Assembly: GCF_049243985.1 (NCBI RefSeq)
Contig: NC_135382.1
Span: 23,168,990 to 23,232,989 of the forward strand
Length of the DNA stretch: 64,000 bases
Origin: Paroedura picta
Lineage: Eukaryota; Chordata; Lepidosauria; Squamata; Gekkonidae
Direction: 5' to 3'
Of the stretch, positions 33,838 through 45,000 are shown one piece after another (the stretch's first letter is position 1; the number at the start of each line of letters is the position of its first letter). A model generated the notes under the pieces. That model did no database searches. It saw only the letters and a program-made list of their open reading frames with translations, and was not told the DNA's origin. The translations under genes were made by a program, and so were the position numbers.

Positions 33838-34301
33838 GTCTAGTGGGTCGCAGTTCAACATAGCAAGTTTCTGTTCACAAGTAACATGTACAACTAAACA
33901 TGGGGTTGAAACCCCATGTTATTCAGGTACTATTCCCCGGTTTCAAGTGACCACACGTTGGCTCTTTCTTGAAGCAAAAACATGCTTGCCCAAACAGGAG
34001 GGACGTAAGTTCATTGTAACTTGCAAATTGTGCTAAAGTAAAACTCCCATTCATACATGCTCTGTAACCCACTTGGTCTTCTGAAGGCAAGTGGATCCCC
34101 CCAAGGATAAAATGCTGTTCTCCTGCATTTCATAAAGCTTTCACCTGAGTCTTCTGAAACTTCTTTTGGTACAATTTTTGTTTGTTTTAATTGCACAATC
34201 TTAAAGGTGTATGGAACTCCCTCAGAAAAGAGACAAAGAGATGTCCAAAGTCATTCTCTTCAAGCACTTCTGAAGAGATTTCACTCTTTCTTTTAAAGAG
34301 A
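33838..34301. other. No gene recognised
   Basis: Short non-coding stretch. The phrase 'aggatccccccaaggataaa' occurs both at 33245 and 34092 together with 'atgctgttctcctgcat', a local duplication of about 30 bp. Confidence 0.4.
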
Positions 34302-34486
34302 GGCCTGCCAGTCTGATCTCCCCAGATCTTAGAAGCTACGCAGGATCAACTCTGGTTATTCTTTGAATGGCAGACCACCAAGGAAGACCAGGGTCTCTAT
34401 GCAAAGGAAGGCAATGGCTTAATCTGTTGCTTTAATAACCCTACAATATCATTCTACGTCTGCCGTGACTTGACAGAGCTTTACAC
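34302..34486 (+). repeat. 5S rRNA-derived SINE
   Basis: 'gtctgatctccccagatctt', 'agaagctacgcaggatc', 'tggttattctttgaatggca' and 'gaccaccaaggaagaccagg' parallel the 5S rRNA internal promoter region ('gatctcggaagctaagcagg', 'ttggatgggagacc'). The body and end ('gccgtgacttgacagagctt') are those of a SINE3-type element. Other copies are at 35985-36375 and 58360-58525, both - strand. Confidence 0.8.
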
Positions 34487-35309
34487 AAATTTGGTGTCAG
34501 GCTTCTTATTTAATACTCAGGGGTGGGGGTGGGGAATGAGGTGGGCAATGAGGCCTGAATCTGTGACATCATAGGCCTTTCGCATTCCTTTCCAAGCTGT
34601 TTCATGGCTGATTTAGCACCAGAGTGGGCCTAATCCCGTAGGGGACAGGAAGATGGGGAAGGAGAGTTTCATTTTCTGCCGCATTCTTCGCGCTTATCTA
34701 ATCCCCTTGGGGAGTTACACTCTGTTCTCTGTCCCTGCCTGACTTAGAGGGACTTTTCTAATGTCCTATTGTTCTCAGGGCAGCCCATTGAATTAACTGG
34801 TTTATGCGCAATAAATGTTCTAAATATACCCCGAGCCTCCCTCAGAACCGTGTGCTTAGGCAGAGATAAGTTCGTTTGTTCTGCCACCGAGGAAGAGAAG
34901 TCCAACTTCAGGATGTGGGGGCTGCAGAAAATAAGAAATCTTGGCCTTGCCGCCTTCGTCAGGAGGAAGGACCAGCCCTGCCTGACCTTCTAAGATAACT
35001 GTGGGCTTCAGAATAATGTGTGGTTGTGTTCACATGCAATGAGGGAGCCCATTCTGAGGCAGGCTTCAGACAGGACCCTGCTCGGTTTCCAAGAAGAAGG
35101 AAGTTTCTAGAAGCAAGAGACGTCCACAGTCAGGATTTCACATCAGAAACCACAGTGGGTGGTTGGCCTCAGAGATAACATTATTTCTTCATACCATAGT
35201 CTGGCACAAACAGGGGCTCTGGGGATGAACAGCTTTCAGTAAAGTGTTGGGTGTGGGAGTCAAAAGGAGCCTGGCTTCAAACTAGGACTGCCCACCTCAT
35301 GGTCGTGGC
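34487..35309. other. No gene recognised
   Basis: Non-coding by inspection; no motif found. Confidence 0.35.
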
Positions 35310-35475
35310 TGGAGACCTCCCGCTATTACAACTGGTTTCCAGGCAAAAGACCTAAGTTCCTCTGGAGATAATGGCTGCTCTAGAGAGAGGGCTATGGCAT
35401 TATACCCTGCTGAGGTACTTGCCCTCCTATGGCTGTATCCCCCAAATCTCCAGGAATTTCCCAAGCAGAGTTGGC
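35310..35475 (+). repeat. 'GTTGCCAAC' dispersed repeat
   Basis: 'ctggagacctcccgctatta', 'ataatggctgctctagag', 'accctgctgaggtacttg' and 'tctccaggaatttcccaa' follow the family order. Confidence 0.55.
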
Positions 35476-35984
35476 TACCAGAGCAGTGCCGTGGTTAAAC
35501 ATGTCTGGGATCTGGAAGAGCTGTGTTCAAATCCCTACTTGTACGCTTTGGTCCATTTCCTTGTCTTGCAGCTTGCAAAAGCATCCTCAGCATGACGTCC
35601 TCTTCACTTTTTCCTGGGAAACCACAGCCTTGTGATTGGGTCAGTTCCGTAGTGGCTTTGCTGTTACTGATCTCCAAAAGCAAAGATTTTGTCACTGGAA
35701 AGGGAGGGGGAAGTAGCCGTCTGTGTCATCGGGTTTCAATGCCCATCATGTGCCTGTCTGTACTCCCTCCCACCAAAAAGCATGTGGTCTGTGATCCAAT
35801 AGGGCTTCCCCCTCCAAGCACGTGGTGTGTTCTCTGAGCCAATAGGACTTGGTGAATTACCATGAAGGTGGGAAAGGATGGTAGTGAAGACATTTGGCAT
35901 GGGGAATGAGTCTTGCGACCTAATCTTTGTATCTGGCATCAGTTGCTGGAGCTGTCTGATAATGCAGCAACTAGCCTGATAGGA

Positions 35985-36375
35985 ACAATGCACGGAACAT
36001 TGTGACTGACTCATGGTAACCCCATTCGCAAGGCACTCCAGGCAAGGGGTAAGTAGAAGTGGTTTGCCTCTTGCCTTCCTCTGCATAAAGGTAAAGGTAA
36101 AGGTATCCCCTGTGCAAGCACCGAGTCATGTCTGACCCTTGGGGTGACACCCTCGGAAGGATGGAAGGCTGAGTCAACCTTGAGCCGGCTACTGGGATTG
36201 AACTCCCAGCCTCATGGGCAAAGCTTTCAGACGGCTGCCTTACCACTTTGTGCCACAAGAGGCTCATCATTCCCCTGCATAGTGGCCCCCATCTTTCGGG
36301 GTGGGCTCCCATCCAAGTCCTAGCCATGGCCCCCCTTGCTTCACTTCCAAGCTCTGAGAAGGTGAAGCTGGACTA
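35985..36375 (-). repeat. 5S-derived SINE split by a tRNA-derived SINE
   Basis: The outer pieces (35985-36084 and 36267-36375) read, on the - strand, as one 5S-type SINE: 'ctaggacttggatgggagc', then 'gcagaggaaggcaagaggc'. Between them (36085-36266) sits a - strand tRNA-derived SINE that ends in 'acctttacc' and lacks about 100 bp of its middle. The flanks (near 'ttcctctgcata' and 'ttcccctgcata') look like its target duplication. Confidence 0.75.
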
Positions 36376-36754
36376 TTTAAGTGGCAGACCGGATTCTTCA
36401 GCCCTGCTAACTGATCATTCTACTGTAGCCAATTGCTTAGAGAACTCACATTTGGAAGATTTGACAGGATTCACATTTTTTAACTTCAGTTCCTTCCCTT
36501 TTTTTGCATAAAGAATTTACACTTGAAAGACTTGCAGAAGATTTTACACTGAGCCCTCGTGTGGATTGGAGGGGCAGGACAAATGATTGATGGGGCTGAG
36601 CCCCTTTCTTCGCCACTGTGGCCACGGGCCTGCAGGACAGTGGAACAGTTCTTGGTGCCAGCATCGGTGTGAATCAGACCCAATGACAGCTGCAAATGCA
36701 AACTCTCCTGAGGTTGGCAAACCTTTGCATGGAAGGTGGATTTAAGCAGGTACA
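36376..36754. other. No gene recognised
   Basis: Short non-coding stretch without a named repeat. Confidence 0.35.
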
Positions 36755-36930
36755 ATTATCTCCAGACTACAGAGATCAAGAAATTCTCTAGGACGTTGGA
36801 TCCCTGAGAAATTCTCTAGGACACTGGATCCCTGCTGAGTCCCCTCCCCTCCCCTCCCCTCCCCTCCCTGGGCACCCCCCGCTCTCAGATCTCCAGGAAA
36901 TTCCCAACCAGGAGTTGGGAACCCTCTTTC
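36755..36930 (+). repeat. 'GTTGCCAAC' dispersed repeat with a CCCCT microsatellite
   Basis: 'atctccagactacagagatc' and 'tctccaggaaattcccaacc' frame an internal run of 'cccct' units near 36841-36868. A 29-bp segment ('gaaattctctaggac' and following) is duplicated in tandem at 36780 and 36808. Confidence 0.5.
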
Positions 36931-37989
36931 ATCCCTTCCCACCCCTCCAGGATGGGTTTCTCCCTTACCTTCTCGTCCTGCCATTCATCAGTGCCATGTG
37001 AACTGAGAGATTATAGGGATAATGTGAGGCAGAGGAATGCTGGAAAGGCATGCACCTCTGTCCAGGTTGGGAAATACCTAGAGAGATGGGGTTTGGGGAG
37101 GGAAGCTGTGTCAGCTGGGATATGATGCCATAGCAGTCATTTTCTCCAAGGGAGACCAGTTGTGATTCTGGGAGACCTTTAGACCTCACTTGGAGCTTGA
37201 GGCTGAGCATTGTCCGAGTTACGTGTAGGTTTGTGTGGTGAATCCATGATGACTGCAAATTCCACGACTTGTGTGTGACTAAACCAATGTCTGCATAAAT
37301 GAAAGGGGACAAAAACGAGCCACGTCAGGAAAACATACAAAGCTGCAGTGTGTTCTGATTGGTGATAGTGAATAGCTAACCTGTTGTCTTATTCAACAAC
37401 TGTTGTTCCATGATGATAGAAGAGGCTTGGGAAATCCCTGATGTGTCAACATGTTGGCGACATCACTTTTTTAAAAAGTTCCCAGGCAGCACATGAGATT
37501 TTTTTTTTCATGATCAATGAAAATGTCACCTCTGTTTGATGTAAAGTTTCAACAAGTTTCCTAGTGTTCTTAAAATATTAGTTGAACGACTGCCTTACTC
37601 ATATCGAGGCAATTTCTGCAGAGAATCTGAAACTGCTGGGGGAAATGTGCACATGAGATCAGATGTGCCTCTTTGAAATGCCACTGTCTCAAATAAAGCT
37701 GGGGGGCTTCCTGTTTGAGCCAGGCTTGCCAGGAATTTGCCGTTACCTAATGAAATCCTGTGAGTTTTGGAAGGCTCCGGATCTCATGGAAGTAAGGATG
37801 ACGTGTTACATTGGAAAGCAAAGGGCTTTGTCTTCTACCTCTGCCTTTCTTTTGAAGATCTTGCTGAGAATAAGACCTTTTTTCTCCATTGTGTAGAATA
37901 TTTTGGTACAGGAGCTAAAGAGTACTGTAGTTTTAGCAGCAGTAGTAATGTAATTAAGGGAATTATGGGGTTTTATGGTGCTTTTATCC
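36931..37989. other. No gene recognised
   Basis: Includes a 115-codon - frame (36965-37312) with no recognisable domain. Non-coding in my reading. Confidence 0.35.
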
Positions 37990-38510
37990 TTTTATTGTTG
38001 TAAATCGCCATGAGCCCAACTGGGAACGGCGGTATAGAAATCTAAGTATGTATGTACAAATGAATAAATAAATTCACACCCTGCCATGTAGCTCCCCGAG
38101 TGGTCTTGGAAGGTCTCTCACCCTAACCTACCTCCCATGGTTGAGTTTTGAAGAGAAGTGAGGCAGGGATCGGGGCGGGGAAGAACCACATACACTATTC
38201 TTTGAAGGAAGGATGCATAAAAGCACTGCGTCAGCACATTAGCAGCTGACTACATGCACCCATGTGCAACTATGTGCTGACAGCAGTGTTACTTAGGCTG
38301 CAGGTTGCATAGGTTGAGTGCAGTGGTGCAGGTCTAAAAGTTTGTGAACAGAGGGGTTGGGAGTTTGGTCACCACCCAGGGTGGGTTTAACCAGCTTTTA
38401 ATGGGATTGGAATTGTATGTTTTTATGGGGGGGTTGTACGGTGGTTTTGTAGATTGTGACCCACCATGAGCTACTATTTGGCAGTGGCGGTATATAAAAT
38501 GAACCAGTTT
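37990..38510 (+). repeat. Two LINE 3' tails
   Basis: 37998-38075 has 'gtaaatcgccatgagccc', 'aacggcggtatagaaatcta' and an 'aaataaataaa' end. 38380-38505 has 'ttgtagattgtgacccacc' and 'agtggcggtatataaaatg'. Both are retroposon 3' ends of related families. Confidence 0.6.
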
Positions 38511-39344
38511 ACCTCCGTATTCTGAGCCCAGCGGGTGGAAAACTACAGAGGGCAGTCAAGGATGGGGAAAGTAGAGGAAGAGCCGCATCCATGCATGCTT
38601 CCATGTAGAGTTTTGGGCTCAGCCTTCAAATCGCCTTGAGGCCATTGATGTGTGGTAGTTTTTCAGCATCTCAAATTGAAACTTCACATTTCTCATCAAA
38701 AGAGGTTTTTTGCTTTGATTAGTGGCTTGTGGGGGGGGGGTTGGGGTTGTTATGAGACAAGTGGTTCTTGTCTCTTTCTTCTGATCTGCACAGGGACCCC
38801 TCTGTGGGTTGCAGGACAGGCTCATTCCCCCCCCCCCATGAAAGACCAATGTGCGGAAAACCATCAGAGTACTGGGCTGTAAGTCTGCATCTATCAGTTA
38901 GTTATCGGCGCATATGCATTTGTTTTGTACAGTCTAGTTTTCTAGCAAGTTTAGAAACGATGTGACTCAGCATAAGCCCTTGGGACTAAGCAAGGTGGTT
39001 AGCGGTTCTAAAATGAAAGATGGAAATTTAGGGGCATTTTTACTGCAGGTTACATTACTCAGGGGGGGGGAATGTGACTCTCTTTTTGGCTGTTTCCTAC
39101 ACAGCAAGCAAGAAGGCTGTTAGGAACCAATCCTTACTCCCTTGCCACTGCTGTGTTCTGTTAGGATGACCACAGCTGCCCAGCTTGGCACCTTATGCCA
39201 CCCAGTGCTGGTATACCTCCACATTGAACTCTTTGTCACGGTGCAAGCAGGGAGGATTCTGGAAACAACATGGCTGACTCAAAGAACCCCACGAAAGAGA
39301 TGTTGTGCTAACCCCTGTCCAGTGTTGTAACTGATTTGGGGAAG
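38511..39344. other. No gene recognised
   Basis: Ordinary non-coding DNA with several short G runs. No exon found. Confidence 0.35.
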
Positions 39345-39636
39345 TGTTGTGTGTCTGAAGCCCTGCTGAGGACCGAGCTTGAGGTCTGAGCCAGGATCCT
39401 AGCCATCTTGTAATTGATCAGTCCACAGTTAGATCCCAACTACAGGATCCAGGATCCAACTGAAACTGACCAATAGAGCACACTGGTGCCTTCTGTATAT
39501 ATGTTGGGGGTGTTCGGGGGGGGGGGGGGGAGGTTGTGTTCAGTTTGTTCCCAGTTTGTACCATGCTAAGGTCTTAATAAAAAGAGCTGTATGTATGTCC
39601 AGTGTCCTGGCTTCCTTCGAACCCACGGATATAACA
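39345..39636 (+). mobile_element. Solo LTR of an endogenous retrovirus
   Basis: The 292-bp block starts TGTTGT and ends ATAACA. It has a TATA-like 'tgtatatatg' near 39495 and a polyadenylation signal 'aataaa' at 39576-39581, about 55 bp before its end. It is flanked by ggaag (39340-39344) and agaag (39637-39641), 4 of 5 identical. No internal region is attached. The family is unknown; it appears old but not very decayed. Confidence 0.55.
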
Positions 39637-41138
39637 AGAAGTATTGTAGGTGAAGTGTGAAGGGGCAGCCTGGGAATGTGATTTGCGTTGTTGTGCCTGT
39701 TGTTGCCCCCCCACCCCAGTATTCAAAGAGGTTGTCAGATCAACACTGGCAATCAATGAGAGCCCTTGGGGGTGACTTTATGACTTTTTATTAATTTGCT
39801 CATCACTGTGGGGGTCTTTTAGCACGAATATGTGTGAATTCCTCATGCACCGTGGCATCATTTCCGGGTATCAGCTGGAAGTGACGTCATGGCACTGTGC
39901 TTCATTGTTTAGCGTCGCTCCCCGCCCTTTGCTCCTGCCAAAGCAAAGAGACCTGGGGCATCTCAAATCCCGTGGTGGGATTTCGTCTGCTGCCCCAGTG
40001 AGGTCATCACAGCAGCAGCCTCCAAACATTCTGATTAATCATTTCACGGCTGGCAGCAATTGTTAGCTGGAACCTGCATCATGACTTCTAAAGCTCTCTT
40101 TAAAGCCAGATAGCTCTCCACGGTACATTGGCTTTGTTACTTGAACACCAATTTCCAGAGGATCTCTAGAAAGAAGAGGTTCAGGGTTTGTGACGATTAC
40201 TGGAAGAGGAGGTAGAATGGCCTCGTTCTGGCCAGTTGTTTTGCACTCCTCTTCCTCCAGTAATGGTCACACAACTTAAACCTTTCCTTTCTAGAGAGAG
40301 TTTGGGAGTTGGCCTGCAAGTAACATCCAGAGATAGCAAGTTATGAGCTGAGTGAAGAAGCATTTCCTTCTGTCTGTCCGGCATTTATTGCCCACCAAAT
40401 TCACTGAGTTCCCCTGAATTAGGAGGAGGACGAATTCTTCGTTGACATGCCAGTGCATAGTTTTCAAAATCTCTGCCTTGTCTCCTTCCTCTTCAGTGAT
40501 CTGTCTTAGACAAGCTTAATCCATTTCTGCTTTCCCCTGAAAGTTCCGCCTATGTTTTATTGACCCGACTTTGTAGATGCCTGTTATTTTTTTGTAAAGC
40601 ACGGAGTGCTTTAGGCAGTGATCTATATTATTTGCTCTAGCTAGCCCCCATCAAAGGACGGAAAGGTGGGAGGGGAGGAAATTAAAATGCAGAGCCAAAG
40701 AACTTCTTTCCTTTTTTTTTTTAATTTTGTTTTGCCCAAGTCATATTTCTTCCTCTTTGGTATGTTTCTGCTGCATCATGGCTCTCCTACCATGCGCAAT
40801 TTGCATGGCTGTTCCCGACAGAGAGCAAAAGAGTGGCTTTTTTGGTTTTTCTTTCCTTTCTAAAAGCAGCCTATGGTTTCCGTCAATCTACCATCAGTCT
40901 ATGCTTGGGCTGACGAATGGCGCCTGGAGGTTGCCCACTGGGGCATCTTGTCACCCGAAAGTTCGTCAAACAAAGTTCTGTGTCTGGACCACAAGAGTGT
41001 AGGCGTTTCTAGGCCCCTTCTTGCTTCACAGCCTCCTGAGCAGTATCGGGGTTTGGGAGGCCACTGCAGGATGTCGCCTGATCTGGCAGCTCTGCTTGGA
41101 CTAGATGGACCGTTGGTTTGACTGAGGTTCATGTGCTA
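39637..41138. other. No gene recognised
   Basis: Only short frames. A short SINE/LINE-like phrase 'ggactagatggaccgttgg' lies near 41099. No conserved exon found. Confidence 0.35.
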
Positions 41139-41268
41139 GGTCCATTCTGCACACAATGGTTAATGCAGTTTCAATGCACTTTTGAAGTACATTTTCCTGT
41201 TCTGCACAGGGAAATCCAGCTACAAAAGCACATTGAAACTGCATTATCCAGTGTGTGTGGAATGGGCC
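41139..41268. mobile_element. Foldback MITE, Harbinger-like, with CTA duplication
   Basis: The 130-bp element opens 'ggtccattctgcacacaatg' and closes 'gtgtgtggaatgggcc'. The internal arms 'aatgcagtttcaatgcactt' and 'aaagcacattgaaactgcat' pair. CTA flanks it on both sides (41136-41138 and 41269-41271). The 3-bp duplication and GGCCCATTC-type ends suggest PIF/Harbinger. A partial copy lies at 42108-42218. Confidence 0.65.
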
Positions 41269-41891
41269 CTAATCTGCAGGACAGTAAACAGAGCAAGGTG
41301 TCATCCTGCTCTGAACTAATTCAACACGGCCATTGAATTGTAATTCTCTCTCTGTGGGGACAGTTCAGAAGCTTCCACTGGTGCTGAATAGAGCGATTAG
41401 GGCTGGCCCACAGCAAGAAGAGTGGTTCCATCTTGTGTCGATGTAATGCACTGCCAATGCGCTTCTGGGCCCAACACATAGTTCTGGTGTTTATTGTCCT
41501 TGGCTTCTAGCAACCTGGTGGACTGCCTTCACTCACCTAGACTGGCCAGTGTTCTGAGGTCAGCCAGAGAAGCTTCATTGCTGTAATCCACTGCCGGAGA
41601 AATCCTGTTGACGGGAACTTCTATGCAGTCTGACTTGGCAGCTGCTTTCCCCTGCCGCAAGGGCCTTCTGGCACCCGTTGAAAACATTTGTATTACAAAA
41701 GCCCTTTTCAAGTTAAATTTTGTCCCTGGAGCATGTAGATCTGAATGGCTCCCGTTGTCTCTTTCGAACTGCTGTATAGGAATTTTAATATAATCTACCT
41801 TTGAAATAGAAACGCCGGATGTTCGTCTTCAGACGACAGCAATAAAAAGGCAGCAAGCGGTACATAAATCCTAAATCTTCTTTACTTCCAG

Positions 41892-41980
41892 CAGAGTGGA
41901 AGGAGGGCTGAGTATTCATGGAGTTGCCCTGACCAGCCTGGGAGGTCTCCTCTTCTGTTGCCAGAGAAATCCTCTCCAGA
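41892..41980 (+). promoter_or_regulatory. ADGRG1: ADGRG1 5' UTR part of the first coding exon
   Basis: A pyrimidine-rich stretch ending 'tcttctttacttccag' (AG at 41890-41891) gives a good acceptor. About 89 bases of untranslated exon then precede the ATG at 41981. This implies at least one non-coding exon further upstream, as is usual for this gene in mammals. The alternative AG at 41893-41894 would shift the start by three bases. Confidence 0.6.
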
Positions 41981-42047
41981 ATGGACCTCAAGATCGAGCC
42001 ACCTGGGATTGTTCTCTTAATGATGTCTCTGTTTTTCCAGCTCCAAG
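41981..42047 (+). CDS. ADGRG1: ADGRG1 coding exon 1 (signal peptide)
   Basis: The ATG at 41981 opens MDLKIEPPGIVLLMMSLFFQ, a short polar start followed by a hydrophobic core, as expected of a signal peptide. The donor GTAACA at 42048 leaves phase 1. Joined to the next exon it gives LQ-GIHGFGVQKEDFRF, which lines up with the human start of the mature protein (GAHGRG...EDFRF). Confidence 0.85.
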
Positions 42048-45000
42048 GTAACATGAAGCATGTAGTTTGGTTGCCACCATGGTTGGATCAAGCACCCCTG
42101 CCCCCCACACACACTAATAATAATAGATACATTTCCATGCATTTTAGAAGCAGATTTTCCCAATTGCTCTGGAAAATCCACATTGGAAGAGCATTATCCA
42201 ACGTGTGCGGAATGATCTGCAAAGCTACTGTCCTGTTGCTTCTGCCTATAAGCACAACTGCTGAGCTCCCTGCTATATGGAGTCTGTTGCTATTTGGAGG
42301 CCTAAAAAGAACTCCTCAAAATGCTTGCTGGTAGCTTAAAGCTGCAATCAACAAATTGGCCCCCTCATATGTCTGCCTTTTACGTAGTTAAACACAGCTA
42401 TCCTATCACCCCTTGCCCTCCAAGCAACACATATCCAGGCCTCTCAACCTCCTTGTAAGGCATGGATTCCAGCCACTCACCCATCCAAGTTGCTTTTCTC
42501 TGAATGCATTTCAACCTCTCAATATCTTCCTTGAACTGCCGTGCCCAGAACTGGACACAATATTCCAGAGGAAGCCTAACCCAGTGCAGAAGATATTGTA
42601 ACTTGCCTTGCTCTTGATTCTATGCTTCTAGTAATCCAGCCTAATGTTGCATTAGCGTTCTTAGTGGCTGTATCACATGTTTGGCTCATATTCAACTGAT
42701 TGTCCAGCAGAACTCCAAAGTCCCTTTCACATGTACCACTATCAAGCCAGATACCCCCCCACCTTATATTGATGCATCACATTTTTATTACCCAAATATA
42801 ATACTTTACACTTCTCCCTTTTCAAATTCATTTTGTTGACTATGGCCCAATTTTCCAGTCTATCCAGATCTTGAATAGCAGTCCTTTATTCTGGAGTATT
42901 GGCCATCTCACCCAATTTAGTGTCATCTACAAATTAAGTGCTATCTGATACAGAGGCAGGCTATGGCAAAGAGATAATGCCTTGAAAACCCCATAAGGGG
43001 TCACCATAACTCAACTGCAAAGTCATGGCCTTCTCTACCATCAATCCTCTTAATCTGTGAGAAGACTCCCGGGACATTTCTCTCAGTCAAAATACCGTAA
43101 GATACTTTTTCCATCTGTGTGTGTATGCTTGTGTCCTACAGGTATTCATGGGTTTGGGGTGCAGAAGGAAGATTTCCGGTTTTGTGCTACAAGAAACCAG
43201 ACTCAGAATAGCTCCATCCATTATCGCAGGAATGGAAGCAGCATCAGCATTGTCAACTCTGCCAAGGGACTGAACATAACTGCGCCATTCCTTCCAGACT
43301 CCATATCTTATTCCCTGCAAAATCGTCATGGACTTTACCGCTTTTGTGTTTATGGGGAACAGGAAACTGGCCTTTTCATACTACAATATGGCAATACCAG
43401 CTTCAACTTGAGCACTGAGGCCAAAAGTTTCCTCTGCTCTTCCAGTGTGAGTGGCAAAAACAGCACAGGTGGCAGCTCCGTTCTTCACAGCGTCTCCTAC
43501 GCCTACAACAAGGGATCCCACAACAAGTCCCTTCCAGATGCCACTGCGTATGAGATCATCTTCCATGGTGAGGCTGACTTCTAGAAAGGGCTGCAAGGTC
43601 ACGTGGCTAGTCCCATCCCCTTCCAGCTCAGGTGTGCCACTCAGACTGTAGGGTGAAGGAGAAGAGGCTGGGAGGGAGAGTAATAAAAACCCTTGATCCC
43701 TAGAGGGGGAAGTGCTTTTGCACTGGAGAGAAGATCCATTGAGCTGTTCTGGGCAGGAAGTGCAAGGGGGCCCAGGTGGTAGGAGACAAAATAGCAAGAA
43801 TGATGGTTATACTCCAAGGAAGGTGACAGGACCCAGAATGTCTGTTGTGCTCAAAAAGAAGCCAAACCAATGGTCTATTATTTGTTTACATAGAATATAT
43901 ATATGCTGATTCTTCAGATACATGCTTGAAGACACATGAAGCTTCCTTAGACCCCTGGTCCACCCCCCCAAAAGAAAGAAACCCTGTTTATCAGTGTATA
44001 GTTTGCATCCCGTTGTTACGAAGGGCAGGCTATACAAACTGTCATTGTCATTGTCATTGTCATTGTTAAGTCAGTACTGTCTATTCAGACTGGCAGTAAC
44101 TCTGCAGGGTCACAGCATCAGCTGGCAGATCCTTAACTGGAGATGCCGAGGTTTGAACCTGGGGCTTTCTACATAGCAAGCAGATGCTCTGCCACCGAGC
44201 TCCAGCTTGCTTGATGCAGTTCACCACTGGAACCGTGCGACCAAACTCTTTGACTATAAGCCAGTGTCCTAAAAACAGCAGTTTAAATGATACCCATATA
44301 ATAGGCTAGAATTAGACTACAAAACAACGTTAAGAGCCTGAAATAAAAATAAATGTTTTGACCTTATGAATAAATAAGGTGGGCACTAGGTGAGCATTCT
44401 GAAAGTCAGGTGCCACCACTGAAAAGACCCTGTCTCTGATTGCTACCTGCCCCCTTTCGGCAAACAGCGATTCAGGGTAAAAAAAAACTGTATGTATGTT
44501 TGTTTATGAGTTGTCTCTGAGTTTCATCACTTTGATCAGAGTCACACGGTCACTTTAAAAGCCTCAGGAAACAGATTGCGCTGACTATGGGCAGCATCAG
44601 CGCCTACTCCCCCTCCCCAACAGCCTTTCTCCTGAGCCTGAAGAGCCCACGGCAAGTGAGTTGCTTAATTTTGGCAAAATCAGCTTTTAAAGTGGTATTT
44701 TCAAACTGACTTGTGACCCTGACCGAAGTGGTGCACCCAGAGGCATTGTGCATTTTTCCCAGGACTTTGAGAAGAGATCTTTAATGGAAGACTAGACCAC
44801 ATGGGAGGAGGTGTTCCTGTGAGAGGCAACATTCTGAATTTCCCACCTCCTGCCCCCCCGGCCCCCCTGCTTCTTATGCATGCAGAACATGACTGAAGAA
44901 TTGTGTCATTCCGATTGTAATCCCAGGAAGAAGAGCGGCTGGAGACTAGTCCAATTATTTTTCCTTTCGCTTTTCCCCCTTGCACGCTAGATCGTGAAAG

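Noticed and set aside
34302-34486. A functional 5S rRNA gene
   Set aside because: The 5S-like part is truncated and diverged and continues into SINE body sequence.
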